This document shows positions 1 to 12,481 of a stretch of DNA of 64,000 bases, piece after piece. Each line of letters starts with the position of its first letter. Position 1 is the first letter of the stretch. Location of the stretch: assembly GCA_934045905.1 (NCBI GenBank), contig OW203763.1:40578724-40642723 (forward strand), read 5' to 3'. Position numbers and translations under genes: made by a program. This DNA comes from Leuctra nigra (taxonomy: Eukaryota; Arthropoda; Insecta; Plecoptera; Leuctridae). The notes beneath the pieces were generated by a model that saw only the letters and a program-made list of their open reading frames with translations, was not told the DNA's origin and made no database searches.

Positions 1-669
1 GACAGGGCAGAATATCTCTCTTTGAAAATACTGCAGATAAATTACTGGGAGTTGACTTACTCGGAGTTGACGGAAAAGTAAATACTAATACAGACAAAGC
101 AACAATGTGTCTGCCGACGTCTTGTTTAAAATGAAACCCGTGTAAACGACAGCGTCCAGTGATTAAGCCTGTCTCGACTTCACCTATAGACGCTGTCACT
201 GAGAGATCTATTGATATTTCACTTTGTAAGACCACCCCCGGGGATTCATTCAGCCCCTCTCTTTTGTACCAAGTCCGAACCGAACTCCGCACACAGTGAA
301 AACATTTTGTGAACATTCCACAAAGTTAACAGAATGGAAGCAGTTTCAGTTATTAAACAGTTTAAACTCGTTTAAACCCCGGGATGATAGCGAAAACCAG
401 ACGGAAACCAGGAAAACCAATCACTAAAATGTACGTTTTGGACAGTATTCGCTACAGACTCTCTTTTGGACTTGTGGAAAAAGTGAAAAAAATGTTCCGT
501 TAGAAGTTGACGCTTTTCCAGACCATAGAATCAACTACCAAAGAATATGAATCTCGTTGGGATCTTCATACAAATTGGGGGTTGTTGCTACAGACAGAAA
601 TACAAAGAGCGTACATTAAGAGCAATGTGCATGTGCACATGCTTGGCTGAAAGATCGTGTGCCATGCAG
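1..669. other. No gene seen
   Basis: Mixed-composition DNA with no coding signal, RNA gene or clear repeat that I can support. A short self-complementary stretch (GTGCATGTGCACATGC) lies near 627, just before the tandem repeat begins. Confidence 0.5.
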
Positions 670-1488
670 TGGATCAACTCCTAGGGACATCGTAGTACGT
701 GTGAATCACACCGAGTCACGCTCACGACAGCCGGCAACAGGATTCGAACCCCCGCCCCCGCTCCTGTTCATGCCGATACAACAGGCTCGCTGAATACGTG
801 CAGTGAATCAACTCCTAGGGACATCGTAGTACGTGTGAATCACACCGAGTCACGCTCACGACAGCCGGCAACAGGATTCGACCCCCGCCCCCGCTCCTGT
901 TCATGCCGATACAACAGGCTCGCTGAATACGTGCAGTGGATCAACTCCTAGGGACATCGTAGTACATGTGAATCACACCGAGTCACGCTCACGACAGCCG
1001 GCAACAGGATTCGAACCCCCGCCCCCGCTCCTGTTCATGCCGATACAACAGGCTCGCTGAATACGTGCAGTGGATCAACTCCTAGGGACATCGTAGTACG
1101 TGTGAATCACACCGAGTCACGCTCACGACAGCCGGCAACAGGATTCGAACCCCCGCCCCCGCTCCTGTTCATGCCGATACAACAGGCTCGCTGAATACGT
1201 GCAGTGGATCAACTCCTAGGAACATCGTAGTACATGTGAATCACACCGAGTCACGCTCACGACAGCCGGCAACAGGATTCGAACCCCCGCCCCCGCTCCT
1301 GTTCATGCCGATACAACAGGCTCGCTGAATACGTGCAGTGGATCAACTCCTAGGAACATCGTAGTACATGTGAATCACACCGAGTCACGCTCACGACAGC
1401 CGGCAACAGGATTCGAACCCCCGCCCCCGCTCCTGTTCATGCCGATACAACAGGCTCGCTGAATACGTGCAGTGGATCAACTCCTAGG
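670..1488. repeat. 134-bp tandem repeat, six units, each with a minus-strand Pol III B-box-like site
   Basis: The anchor CAACTCCTAGG recurs at about 675, 809, 942, 1076, 1210, 1344 and 1478, giving six units of 133-134 bp plus a short tail. Units are nearly identical; the differences seen are single bases such as CGTGTGAA/CATGTGAA and GGGACA/GGAACA. Each unit contains GGATTCGAACCC, whose reverse complement GGGTTCGAATCC matches the tRNA B-box consensus GGTTCGANNCC. The second unit has lost one A there, which breaks the box. A CCTGTT...AACAGG inverted repeat lies next to it. I see no convincing A box, so a tRNA-derived origin is an inference. Confidence 0.9.
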
Positions 1489-4400
1489 ACCAGGAAGCTA
1501 ACAGTGACCTGGCAATATCTGACATACCAGCATCTAACTGGGGGATAAGTATAAGTCATCATTATCTTTCTTGATACTATAACCTCATATTATTTCATAC
1601 CATTTCTGTCTTCTATTTAATATCTTATTTTCACAACCGTATTTAAAACACGAGTCTGAAAAGATGCTTGCCCCCCAACAAAATAAACAAGATTGTTGTC
1701 TATTACCATAGCAACCCGAGTGATGCAACAACCTTAAGGGAAGCGACCCTTGACATTTGCCTCTCGACTCAAGAAAAACAAGAAAACATCTGCCAATATG
1801 GATAAAAGTAGTGGTCAAATAGTGGCAGTGCTAAATGAATTGCGTTGACTTTTACTCGTTAATCGGGGATGGGATTGAAACCCCGGACAGTTTATCCAAA
1901 TCGAACACGAAGCTCAATGGACACGTGAGGAATATTTGCCTAATACTCGATGTGTTCATTAACATTCGAATGCAGTGAAGATATAATGTCAACACGTGAT
2001 GGGATGGGATGGCGCGGTGGGAACGGAGATGGGAGCGATTCCTTTGTTCCTGAATGGAAGCTTCTCGGGGAGGATTCGGAGGAACCAAGTCTCAATTCCC
2101 TTTCAAATCATTAGGTTGCCACGAATAAAGGCCATTCGGTTCCTGGTAGAGCTCGATATACAGCTGGCAAAGAACACTTGCAAATACTCGATCTGAATCC
2201 AATGGATTCAATAGAAGACGGAAGATTCTGTGAAGTACGTTTAGGAAGAAATATACTTCCATATTTATTAAAGTAAAATAATTATTATGCGATTCTCCCG
2301 TTTCCAGAGAGTGTTAAATTTGTTTCTGTAATATGTTACTAGAACACAGGAAAGTTCGACCAACTTAAAATATCAACAAAGCCGACTGTATTCTAAGAGC
2401 TAAAAAAAGATACGCGATTCTGAAAATAATTGTATGTGAAATTCGAAATACAAGACACAATCTGACCATGTGTTTGAAATAAAATCAAGTGTATCCATCT
2501 ACACTGGCCGTGTCAGCTAGCAGTGCGCTGTTAAATGACATTACACAGCGTGCGCCATTAACGTCATCTGGCGACCTCGAATCGCATCATTTGCATCGAA
2601 TTTCGTTTTTTTAAAGGGCGCCGTGTTTTTAAAGAGCCGGCAAAAGACCAGGCCTGAAATGTACGACCTGGTTCGCACTCCTTTGTTCCCTGCTATCGTC
2701 TCTAATACCCAGTGCCGATCGATGTTCAAGGAAACGCAGCGGGGCAAGAGCCTTCCAATCCGAGCGGCGGTGGATTTCAAAATGCAAAACGTTCCGAAAC
2801 TGTGCAACACGAAAATACAAGTCCCAGATAATCTCGAAGGCAATGCATTGAGAATGATAATATATGATAGATTCAACAAGGTATAGGGAGTGGCTGCAAC
2901 AGACTAAAACGGCGACGTAGCAATGCGCCGAATCCCAGAGCGCCGAAACATTTCTCTTTCTCATTGCGCCGAAATAAAGATTTTTTTTTTCGTAATGCAA
3001 CGGGATTGTCTAATCGATATTATTTGTTTATTTGTGCAGTCCAAAACTAATACCTGGTTGAAAAGCAAATATTCGGACATATTTACCACTTTGGGTACAA
3101 ATAGGTAAATATTGTTGGTTGCATTCGACAGCATGCCATAATGATTTTAACAACTGGTCCTAATGGCCCCCTCCCCCCCTCCCCCAGCCACCACTCACCG
3201 AAAGCACAAAATAGTACCTACACGAAGATGCTGCAGAATTACAATTTTAAAGTTATATTCTAATACAGGTACTTATAAAGTAAATTCCAACAAATCCATT
3301 ATTCCAGAAATGTGCGAAACTTTATAAAATATAACGTTGAAAAGTTTAGATATATTATAAATTTCGAATGGCGATATCGCAGCTCTACTACAAATTTCGG
3401 TACATATTACTTTTATATAGTAAATAAATAATAAATCTTAATAATAATATTTCATAATAATCTATAATAGAAATTGCTGTCGAGGGATACTAAGCAACGT
3501 TGCATATTGGGCAGATAAATCGCGAAAAATTTCGGCGCTACGTGACAAAAAAAAATGTTTCGGCGTTCAGGGATTCGGCGCACGGGGATCGCTGGGAGTA
3601 AAACTAGCGACTAGCGAGCGGCAGAGGTTTCCCTGTGATGTAGGAGAGGAGAGGAGAGAGCGAACATATATCTACTCGACTGCTTGCTAGGCCGGCTGGC
3701 ATGCAGGCCACGGGATTGGCCACAGCCAGCGCCAATCACCGACGAGACTCAGGACCGGCTGTTGCCATACACTAGCACAGCAAAACCTAGCCGAACATTA
3801 GACACTCCACATTACGATACTGACCTCAAATGCCCAATGACCAGTAGTGGCTTTACCAAATAGATTTTATTGGGAGTTTTGAAATAGTTACGAGAGAGAA
3901 AAGTTGACGGGGAAAAAATGTTTTTAAATCGATGAATTAAATCTAAATGGCATTGGGTCTAAATAAGTGTGAAGTTTGAGATTCGGGTTTTGAACCGGCG
4001 CCACGTTGCTATGCGAGTGTGCTGGTGCATTGTGTTGAGTCGAGTTGTAAAGATGTACAGAGTGCCACAGAGTATGCTGTCCTTGCCAATTGTGCTCAGT
4101 CAATATTGGCAGGCAAGGGCAACGTAAAGTGAGCCTGTATATGTGATAAGCAAACACAATGCAAACGAGGAGTGACCAGCTTGACAGCGCTGTCAAGCTG
4201 CTCTTCGGAGAAAAGAAGATGAAAATAACCGAAATCAGGAAACCGTGTGGGCAGCGGAACAAAGGGAAGCGGCAACACGTCGTCAATATTGTTTACGGAA
4301 TCGGCGTCAACACCCAATAAAGCGACGTAATATAATATTTATTTATCAATATAAACGCCACTCATCTCTCTATTCAACTTGGTGAGGTGAAAAAAACCTG

Positions 4401-5553
4401 TTTACATGTTCCAAATCACCTCGGGAGAAATGCGAAATCAATATAGGGCACACTCTTTGTTTCCGCGGGCACAAATACCGGGCCGGGTAGGCAGCGTCTC
4501 AGCGTGCACATGCGCATTGAACGACGTCGAATAGCTACACTGACCTTGCTCAAAATCCCTCCGCGTTCGTCTCCTCGGCGAACTGCTTTACCGACAAGCC
4601 TTCATAATCGAACGATTTGACATTTTTCAAAAACTCGCCGCCTTCTTTTTCGTCACTTCTGAAACGTGTTTATTTAACTGTATTCTTTTTAGACCAAGGG
4701 ATTCTTGATAATACTTGTCATACAAGTCACATTCAAAGCCAACAAAAGACTATTACGTGATGAAGTTGAAGTTGATCAATTAATGTAGGGTATAAAAATA
4801 AGCTGAATAAGGCTTAAAAAACAGTTCGCAGCTTTTTACTTTCCAAAGTAGACCAGACCAGTGATAATGCTGTGCAATTGCAAAGAAGTAATCGTACTCG
4901 AGATTTTAATCGATCTTATCATTGAAGAAGAAAACTGTCTATTCTTTGAGTCGCCTTATCTCTAATGGTATTACAGCCGAGCTCTAGCTCATGTTGACAG
5001 CGGCACGGCATGTAATAAGCCAGCTCTTCTCGCGGAATTGTCTCTGACAAAGTCTGCTTACAAATTGGCTTTGATTCCAAGAGAGTTGCCCAAGATTCTC
5101 GGAAGCTGGAGCTGAGCGCAGTGAGATATATTCAAGTCAGAAGAAACATTGTCAAGCCATTCCATCTGGTTTTAGCATGGTGCGATCAGGCAAGCGTCAA
5201 AACATTACGTGGTCTGGTGGGAATCTGTGACCGGCCACCAGTTCTCAGTCTAGTTCCCGATTCTAAAAAAAAAAACTATACCAAAAACGCTCAAATACTC
5301 GCCTTTCGATAAAATATTGCAATTGCGGGCGTCCTTTCGTAGTGGGTCATCGATTATGCCTCAAGGTCAAACCATGAGGCAACTGGATAACATCTAACCT
5401 TGGAAATAATAAAAAGCAGTTTTGCTGCTTGCTGCTTCCAACAAGCGAGAACTAACAGGCAGGCAGGCTAGGCTATTGTCACGTGGTTTCGTTTCTCTTT
5501 ACACCAAGTTGAAAAACAAAAGCGCTACATTAGATTTCCTGCAATTCGAAGCT
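1489..5553. other. No supportable gene
   Basis: About 4 kb without convincing genes. Several overlapping open frames occur on both strands at 2541-3000, but none has codon structure, splice context or a recognisable motif. A purine-rich run (GGAGAGGAGAGGAGAGAG) lies near 3643-3660. The 3600-4620 part is richer in GC than the rest and could hold exons or a promoter that I cannot recognise. No RNA gene was seen. Confidence 0.4.
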
Positions 5554-5570
5554 CCCCCCCCCCCCCCCCC
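5554..5570. repeat. Poly-C run, 17 bases
   Basis: Uninterrupted run of C, one of nine long G/C homopolymers or G-rich tracts in this window. It sits about 90 bp before the 2.1-kb foldback element. Confidence 0.95.
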
Positions 5571-5658
5571 TCATCTTACGCTCCACCATTCTCCGCTGAT
5601 GGCACAAGCCCACCGCCGCCCGCCTCGATCACGCCACAAGATGCCATACATCGTATTA

Positions 5659-7783
5659 GTACAAGAGAGGAACTGTTTTGAGTCGGACAAATTGCAACAG
5701 AATTTTTTCTTTTTGGATAATACTCAGAAAAATGTGCTTATTAACATACTAAAAGTCGTCGAAGATCGGACCATGGGGTATGACCTTAAATTGACCTTAA
5801 TTAAAATAATTATAATAATAAATATATTTTTTTGGCTACTAAATATTAACATTTTTTTGTTTTTTTTTCGCCTATAATACAACTTGTTATGTATATTACT
5901 TGACAAAATTATTGAAACATCCATACTTTAAAGCAATTGATTAAAAATTAATTAAAAATTAAAAATCGACTTGATTTGATGTTATCGTGTATGATCTAGG
6001 CTGTGTGGTACAAAAACTAACATTTTCGTTTTTTTCTTTTTGCATTGTACTCACAGACCCTTGGTTATTTACAGGAAAAAAGTCGCCGACGATTGAACAA
6101 CTCCTTTGACCTGTAATTGACCCTAATTAATTGAATTCATAACACTACAATATTATATTTCTTTCATTCAATAGTAACATATGTTTATAGCCCATTCAAC
6201 ACTATAACCAAATTTTATTGAGACAATAGTATACTCAGAATTTTGTTTTCTCGGAAGATAAATTAATTAATTAAAATGCAGGGTAATTAATTAATTAAAA
6301 ATTGATTTATTTTTAGAGATACCGTAAATATAGGTTGTGAGGTATCAAATTAAAGCTGGTGAAACGGAGATTACGAAACAAATATTTGATACTACACATG
6401 ATGGTCGAATTGTAAGCTTTTGGGGTCAATCAAGGTCAATTGGGGTGTCTGACACCTAATGATTAATGAACAAAGCGGATCCTGGAAGATCCGTGCCAGT
6501 GGAAACTGCGGCGCTTCATTCATACTTCTTGACTTCATGATAAGAACTGCAAAACCCCAGTTTATTCAGTGTATCGATAAGAAATCGGTAAGCCAAGTGG
6601 TGATGCATCTGTACGGAAAGTCCACTTAACAAAGCGCGATATAACCGTTTGATTTCAAGACTGAATGCGTGTTTTGTACCCATTTCGTACAAATGGTACC
6701 ATGGTACCTTTTGTACTATGTCAAACGGTGAATCAAACGAATCAAACGGTTCTATCGCTCTTTGGAACCGAATTGCCTGCACTGAATTCTGTAACAATTA
6801 GTTAAATGGACTTTCCGTACAGATGCATCACCACTTGGCTTACCGATTTCTTATCGATACACTGAATAAACTGGGGTTTTGCAGTTCTTATAATGAAGTC
6901 AAGAAGTATGAATGAAGCGCCACAGTTTCCACTGGCACGGATCTTCCAGGATCCGCTTTGTTCATTAATCATTAGGTGTCAGACACCCCAATTGACCTTG
7001 ATTGACCCCAAAAGCTTACAATTCGACCTTCATGTGTAGTATCAAATATTTGTTTCGTAATCTCCGTTTCACCAGCTTTAATTTGATACCTCACAACCTA
7101 TATTTACGGTATCTCTAAAAATAAAACAATTTTTAATTAATTAATTACCATGCATTTTAATTAATTAATTTATCTTCCGAGAAAATAAAATTCTGAGTAT
7201 ACTATTGTCTCAATAAAATTTGGTTATAGTGTTGAATGGGCTATAAGCATATGTTACTATTGAATGAAAGAAATATAATATTGTAGTGTTATGAATTCAA
7301 TTAACTAGGGTCAATTACAGGTCAAAGGAGTTGTTCAATCGTCGGCGACTTTTTTCCTGTAAATAACCAAGGGTCTGTGAGTACAATGCAAAAAGAAAAA
7401 AACGAAAATGTTAGTTTTTGTACCACACAGCCTAGATCATACACGATAACATCAAATCAAGTCGATTTTTAATTTTTAATTAATTTTTAATCAATTGCTT
7501 TAAAGTATGGATGTTTCAATAATTTTGTCAAGTAATATACATAACAAGTTGTATTATAGGCGAAAAAAAATCAGAAAAATGTTAATATTTAGTAGCCAAA
7601 AAAAATATATTAATTATTATAATTATTTTAATTCAGGTCAATTTAAGGTCATACCCCATGGTCCGATCTTCGACGACTTTTAGTATGTTAATAAGCACAT
7701 TTTTCTGAGTATTATCCAAAAAGAAAAAATTCTGTTGCAATTTGTCCGACTTTCGGCCTTTTTTTTCAGTTCCTCTCTTGTAC
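5659..7783. mobile_element. 2.1-kb foldback element with nearly full-length inverted arms and TA flanks
   Basis: The two halves are near-perfect inverted copies: about 5659-6628 pairs with about 6804-7783, around a unique spacer of about 175 bp at 6629-6803. Ends read GTACAAGAGAGGAACTG and its reverse complement, with TA on each outer side (5657-5658 and 7784-7785), consistent with a TA target duplication as made by Tc1/mariner-type transposases. The left arm has a small indel relative to the right near the outer end (around 5675 against 7750). No transposase frame is present, so it is non-autonomous. Extruded as a single strand it would form a hairpin of nearly 1 kb. Confidence 0.85.
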
Positions 7784-7899
7784 TATATCGTGGCCACCTG
7801 GCCGAATAACATTCCCCACTCGGCAGAAGGGGTTGCGACTTGCGCGGTTATGTAACCACGGGCTGACATCGCAAACTCGATCGCATGCTGAAGGATTCA

Positions 7900-8370
7900 A
7901 TCGCAATGGTCGATTAGATTATTGTGGTTTAACGGCGCGTCAACGACAAGGTTATATTGCGCACATTAATTTTTGCATTTTTGCATTTAACTTTGTTGAT
8001 ATAAGTGGTGGACATGGGGAGGGGTCGTCCTAACGGGCCCGATCCGGGGGAGTCCAACACTGGTGGGGAGGCCAGGCCGGAATGGGGACGGACCAGGGGG
8101 TGTGAGGATTCGAGCCGGCGGAACCCGACTTCAGGGGGATCACCATCTCGAGGGGGAAGGCCGGCCCGAGGGGAGGGGAGGGGACCGCAAATTCAAGGGA
8201 GGACATGGTTAGGCCGACCCTGGCTGCTCTTTGTCTGGACCTCACCCCTGACCTGTCCGGCATGGGTAACCCTTACACATGAGCATATGCTCGCCGGCGT
8301 AGCTGCAATGGATCATTGGCCAACGCAAACCCCACCACCGCGCTAAGGTGGCAGCCATCGGTGGGGCAAT
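7900..8370 (+). repeat. SINE-like dispersed repeat block, GC-rich
   Basis: Two segments resemble repeats that I recall as widespread in invertebrates: GGTTTAACGGCGCGTCAACG near 7926, and a block at 8230-8365 around CCTGTCCGGCATGGGTAACC. In between lies GGATTCGAGCC, close to a minus-strand Pol III B box (one change from consensus). The block is far richer in GC than its surroundings. Identification rests on memory of repeat sequences, so the class is uncertain. The open frames on both strands here are best explained by composition. Confidence 0.35.
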
Positions 8371-10206
8371 GGTCGAACTCAAAGGGCTCGAAAAAAAGGA
8401 AAAAGTTACGATTTTGAGATCCATTTCTGGACACGAGAGCAAACCATGGTCAAACCATATGCTGCATTTTCTACATTCTTCCGCAGCTCCCTCGAATATG
8501 TATTTAAAATTTAACAAAGAGAACAGCAAATAAAAAATGTAACGACAGTGTGATTTTGTTTGATTTCCAGATATCACAAGAGGGAGGTTCGATTCGATTG
8601 AGTTTGAAGTTCAAATAGGTACAATTTTGCGAAATACAAATGGAAATATATCTACGAATTTCAACAAAAAAACATTACATAATCCCGACTTTCGAGTTAC
8701 GCCGCATCAATCCAACTCAACACTGCACAGTCGCTTTTGCTCGTATCGTATCTGAAAGTTTTCGACAAATTGGTCCTCCAATCTCCAGTTTCTTACTATT
8801 AGCATTAGTTGCTCTCAAACCAAACGGCAATGAAACATTCCTCAGTGCAAGATCACGGAGTCGAGGTGTGACATGATATTTTCATCTAATTTAACCTCAA
8901 TTAGCGAACTCGATGCACTCAAATTTCATACTATGATGTCAATGATTGACCAATTGACCCCATGTCAGATGAGCACTGAGTTGTCAGCTCTAGTGAGGGG
9001 GATATGCGGCGATGTTGGTTGGTTGGCGGTTGCCGACAAACTAACTGACATGTGACAACATTCTGAACATCGAATTATTTCGGTCGGTTCAAGCGATTAG
9101 AACAATTTTAAAAATTCAAACGCGATCGAACGTTGCCAGTTACGTTTCAAAAACCCACAGCCTTCTCTGAGTATTTGAATCGAAAACCGGCCCACGCAGA
9201 GAAAAGGTTCGAGCCGAGAGTATTTCAAAATCTTGAGGTTGTGTAGTTATCAATGTGATCAAAGATTTTATATTGTAAACAGGAATCTACATTTTAAGCC
9301 TGGTTTAACGACGCATTCTGCTAAACAAAGTCATTGGATAGGGCCCAGTGGTGCAGCCAGGGTAAGCTGCACCACGAGAGATGGGGAACAATCTACATGA
9401 ACGGCTTTTTGGGGCTAAATATTAGACCTTATTTACATTGTCATAAGTACCTACTAAGAAGCAAAAAGCAAAACAATTCAGAAAGAAGACTTTGACCAGC
9501 TTCGAATGTTTTAACAATGCAATAACCCCAAGACGTGGAGCCCATTTATGTGGATTGCCAATCCCCTTCTCTTGTGATAAGCTTCATAAATCGTGGTATT
9601 CACTAACAATACCAACAGATTAACTTTTTCGGTCCTCAGTGGGGTTAAATCTTAGGGTTAAATCCACGAAACAACGGCATTCAAAAAAAACGTACCTATT
9701 CCGAAAAGTTTTCCCCCGCCTAACAAAGCATTTCACCGTATTCACAGAGATATTGACGAACAAAACAAGCCCCGATAATATTCTCTGGATCCCGCGTATG
9801 TTCGTGTGTGGAACAAGAATTGTCGATTCAGCTATGCCATCAGGTGATGAGGCGCGCTAGCAAGAGCGAGAAGGCCAACATTCACCTGCCCCAGCGCCCA
9901 CAGAGACCGAGCTATGGGCGCGCGAGTGCGTGCGAGCGAGAGCGCGATAGAGTGCGAGAGAGAGAGAGAGAGAGCAGCAGAGTTGCCACATTGTGTGCCG
10001 GAACACTCGACCGACTGACGAGAGCTACTGCTCTTGGTTTCGGCCGCAGCGGTCCAAGCCAATTGTTATAATTGCAACATCCACCATTCGAGGGACATCA
10101 AACTGGACGAAAACAAGTACGCTGGGTTTACACTCAAATTTCGCATAATTTTTAACACTCCAAGGGCGTGATATTAGGCACCCGAACTCATGCCCCCGTA
10201 AAATCT
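8371..10206. other. No supportable gene; GAGA microsatellite
   Basis: Open frames are short and without motifs. A fragment at 9300-9330 (GGTTTAACGACGCATTCTG) resembles the start of the repeat at 10207. A GC-rich segment at 9855-10050 ends in a GAGAGAGA microsatellite at about 9957-9974. Such GA tracts can bind GAGA-type factors near arthropod promoters, but I see no adjacent gene to tie it to. Confidence 0.4.
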
Positions 10207-10400
10207 TTATTTTAGTGGTGTTTAACGTCGCACTGTTCTGCAACCAGGCTGATGGCGACGAATGTTCAATGTGATGATGCAGAACAGGTACTAAGGAGGG
10301 ACGGTAGGAAGGAGACAGTCGTGGCCTATTAACAGGTGACCATCACATCATTTGCCATTCCCGGCCGCGGGTAGTGAACTAGCCAGGTCCAGGGTGTTAC
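10207..10400 (+). repeat. Dispersed SINE-like repeat, copy 1
   Basis: The segment starting TTTAACGTCGCACTGTT and continuing through ATGGCGACGAATG, GACAGTCGTGGCCTATTA, GGTGACCATC and CATTTGCC aligns in order with 38068-38240 (TTAACGACGCACTG, ATGGCGACGGAT, GGCAGTCGTTGCCTATA, GGGACCATC, CACTTGCC). Two diverged copies inside one window show that this is a dispersed repeat. Its phrases resemble a short retroposon family that I recall from insect genomes. That class assignment is an inference, and I see no tail or target duplication. Confidence 0.55.
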
Positions 10401-11643
10401 TTTACTTGAGACAACTTGCTAAAGTAGTGTGTAAAGTGGAGACATGATTTAGTGAGCATTTGTAAGGGATGAAGTAAATGCGTGACAAAATGTGACAAGG
10501 GGGGGAGAGGGGAGGGTCAAAAAGTGTCATTCTTGTTAATATTGTTGTTTTGTATGTATCGCCCAGAGGTAACTAGTATTACAGAATACACGGACATCCA
10601 TAAAGTAGAACCAGTACGACGGTAAAAAAGTAAGTACCGAGTACAACAAACTAATAATAACACAGGACAACACACATGTACATTATTATGACCTCCCAGG
10701 TTATTTCTTTAGAAACTTTAAGTTACTTTGTAGCAAGTAATTTTCTATACAAAACAGCGTACATCGCCAAGCAGATTGATAAAACGTTAGTACAAGGAGT
10801 ATGGCAAAAGCAGGAGATATTCGGAGTTAGTAAAACTGCACTACCCACAAGTAATCAAGCTAGTAAACGACCATCATTGAGGTCGCACATATGAGAATCA
10901 TCGCACATTTCATTGGAGGTCAATGATGAGCTTAATCAGTGATGAGCTGCTGACGTCACAACATCTACCCCATACTTGTTGATAGTGACTGCATTTAGCA
11001 ACATTGCTGCACCTTTGGACCAGGTTTCAATTCCATTGGCGACAAGCAAACGTTTGCCTTCAATACTCGGGTTACAAATCGCACTCTTTACTATCTACCG
11101 GGTAACGTAAAGCGAGAGATAGAGTAAGAGAGAGAGAACCGGAAGAAAAAGTGGAGACTGTAGCAGAACCGTGTCCGTGCACCTGGTGCGATTGTGTTGG
11201 TTTTGCACTGTAGCCGAGTGCACCTGGCCACCATGCGAATACTCGCGATGACAGTAGCAGACTTGAACGAACTTGTGCTCGCAAAATAAGATCCCAGTAC
11301 ATGAAACGCGGCAATTGCGAGAGACAGGATTGGAAACAAAACGTTCTGTCCAGCTCTCTTTTCAGTTTACAAAAACCGGTTTTATGAAATACAAATAAAT
11401 GTTATTCGCCATATAACTCCAATCCCAACAGTCCCATAGGCTAGATATTGGTCACATAATGTAACCTTATTCGAGGAATAAGCCATCTACTGTGCTCGCC
11501 GTCATAAAACCGGCCCCTAGTAAGCTACAGGGTGAAGCGAACGGTACAAAAGACGCGCGGATTGGAAACGTTTCATGAACGTCGAGTTAAAACCGCTTTC
11601 ATATCCCGAGGGGAGGGGGAAGAGACTCGAACCCAAGACTTAC
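10401..11643. other. Probable intron/intergenic; no exon recognised
   Basis: If the exon at 11644-12381 is real, this stretch is the start of its first downstream intron on the minus strand. A weak GGGGGGAGAGGGGAGGG tract lies at about 10500. A purine-rich AGAGAGAGA stretch lies near 11125-11140. No acceptor followed by a convincing open frame was found. Confidence 0.4.
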
Positions 11644-12381
11644 CTTCTCTTTGTTGAACGTGGTCGGCGGCAGGAGCTCGTTCTTCTGGCAGAGATGACC
11701 GGCGGCATATTTCACGCACACCGCGTGGTAGCAGCCGTGACAGTCTACGGAACAGAGTTGATAGCACATACAGCAACATGACAGGTGACACGTGCAGAAG
11801 AGGACGTGGTAGTTGTGCGTCCGCGCACAGCTCGCCGTCGTCTCTTCGCCGGTCGCCGCCTCCTCGGCGGGGACGGCGACGGCGACGGCCGGCGCGGCGG
11901 CCTCCTCGACGGGGGCATGAGGGCTCACGAGCGCGAGGGAATTGACGGTCTCGCGCACGTAGAACATGTCCAAGTCGAGGGGACTCTTGTGGGCATGGTG
12001 GAGGTGATGGGACTGCGGCGGCGGAGGTTTCGTGAAGCCGTTCGTGAAGCTGAAGGAGCGCGGCCTTTGTTGCGAGCTGCCGCCTCCGCCTCCACCCCCG
12101 CCGCCGCCACCGGTCCGCAACATGTAGTTTTCGGAGTCTATATGCAATAGCGGCGCTATCGAGAGTGTCGGAGGCATTTTCGGCTCGTAGTGCTTCAGCT
12201 TGGAGGAGTCGATGTTACGGTTGTCGGTGAGATTGGAGAAATCGCCAGAGAGCTGGTGGCGATGGCGAACGACGGGGATATTCGGTGAATGCAGCTGTCG
12301 AGGTGCACCCAGTTTCATCGCCAAGGTACCACACGAACAGTGATGCGGATCGTGAAAATCGTCGTCGGTTTCCACGTACAT
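11644..12381 (-). CDS. First coding exon of an unrecognised Cys/His-rich protein
   Basis: The minus strand opens with ATG at 12381 and stays open for exactly 246 codons to a strong splice donor, AAG|GTAAGT, at 11644/11643. The reading frame continues only briefly into the intron before a stop, so more exons must lie below 11643. In order the peptide has an acidic start (MYVETDDDFHDPHHCSC), a basic/His segment, an 11-residue glycine run at about 91-101, and SSQQRPRSFSFTNGF at 102-116, in which RPRSFS fits the RxRxxS pattern of basophilic kinase sites. His-rich and Ala/Glu-rich low-complexity parts follow. A Cys/His cluster at 185-231 has twelve Cys (185, 196, 198, 202-204, 206, 210, 214, 217, 222, 231) and six His, suggesting zinc binding. 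No signal peptide is apparent. Codon use is strongly GC-rich, unlike the flanks. I do not recognise the family, and function is unknown. Confidence 0.7.
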
Positions 12382-12481
12382 TCGGCAGAATTTACGAATA
12401 TACTCGAATAAGCGGGTTGCGTTAGGTTTTGCATGTGATCGCTTGCCGGCCGACCTCTATATTCCCTACGAGATAGTACAG

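Noticed and set aside
670..1488. Possible CRISPR array
   Set aside because: The 134-bp units repeat in full with no unique spacers, and the surrounding genome is an animal's.
2541..3000. Overlapping frames of 87-123 codons on both strands
   Set aside because: No family motif, no consistent codon bias, and both strands are equally open.
8005..8577. Frames of about 110 codons around 8.0-8.6 kb
   Set aside because: They lie in a GC-rich block that resembles a dispersed repeat. The open frames follow from composition.
11785..12150. 121-codon plus-strand frame opposite the Cys/His-rich exon
   Set aside because: Shadow of the GC-rich minus-strand exon, which has the better start, splice donor and residue pattern.
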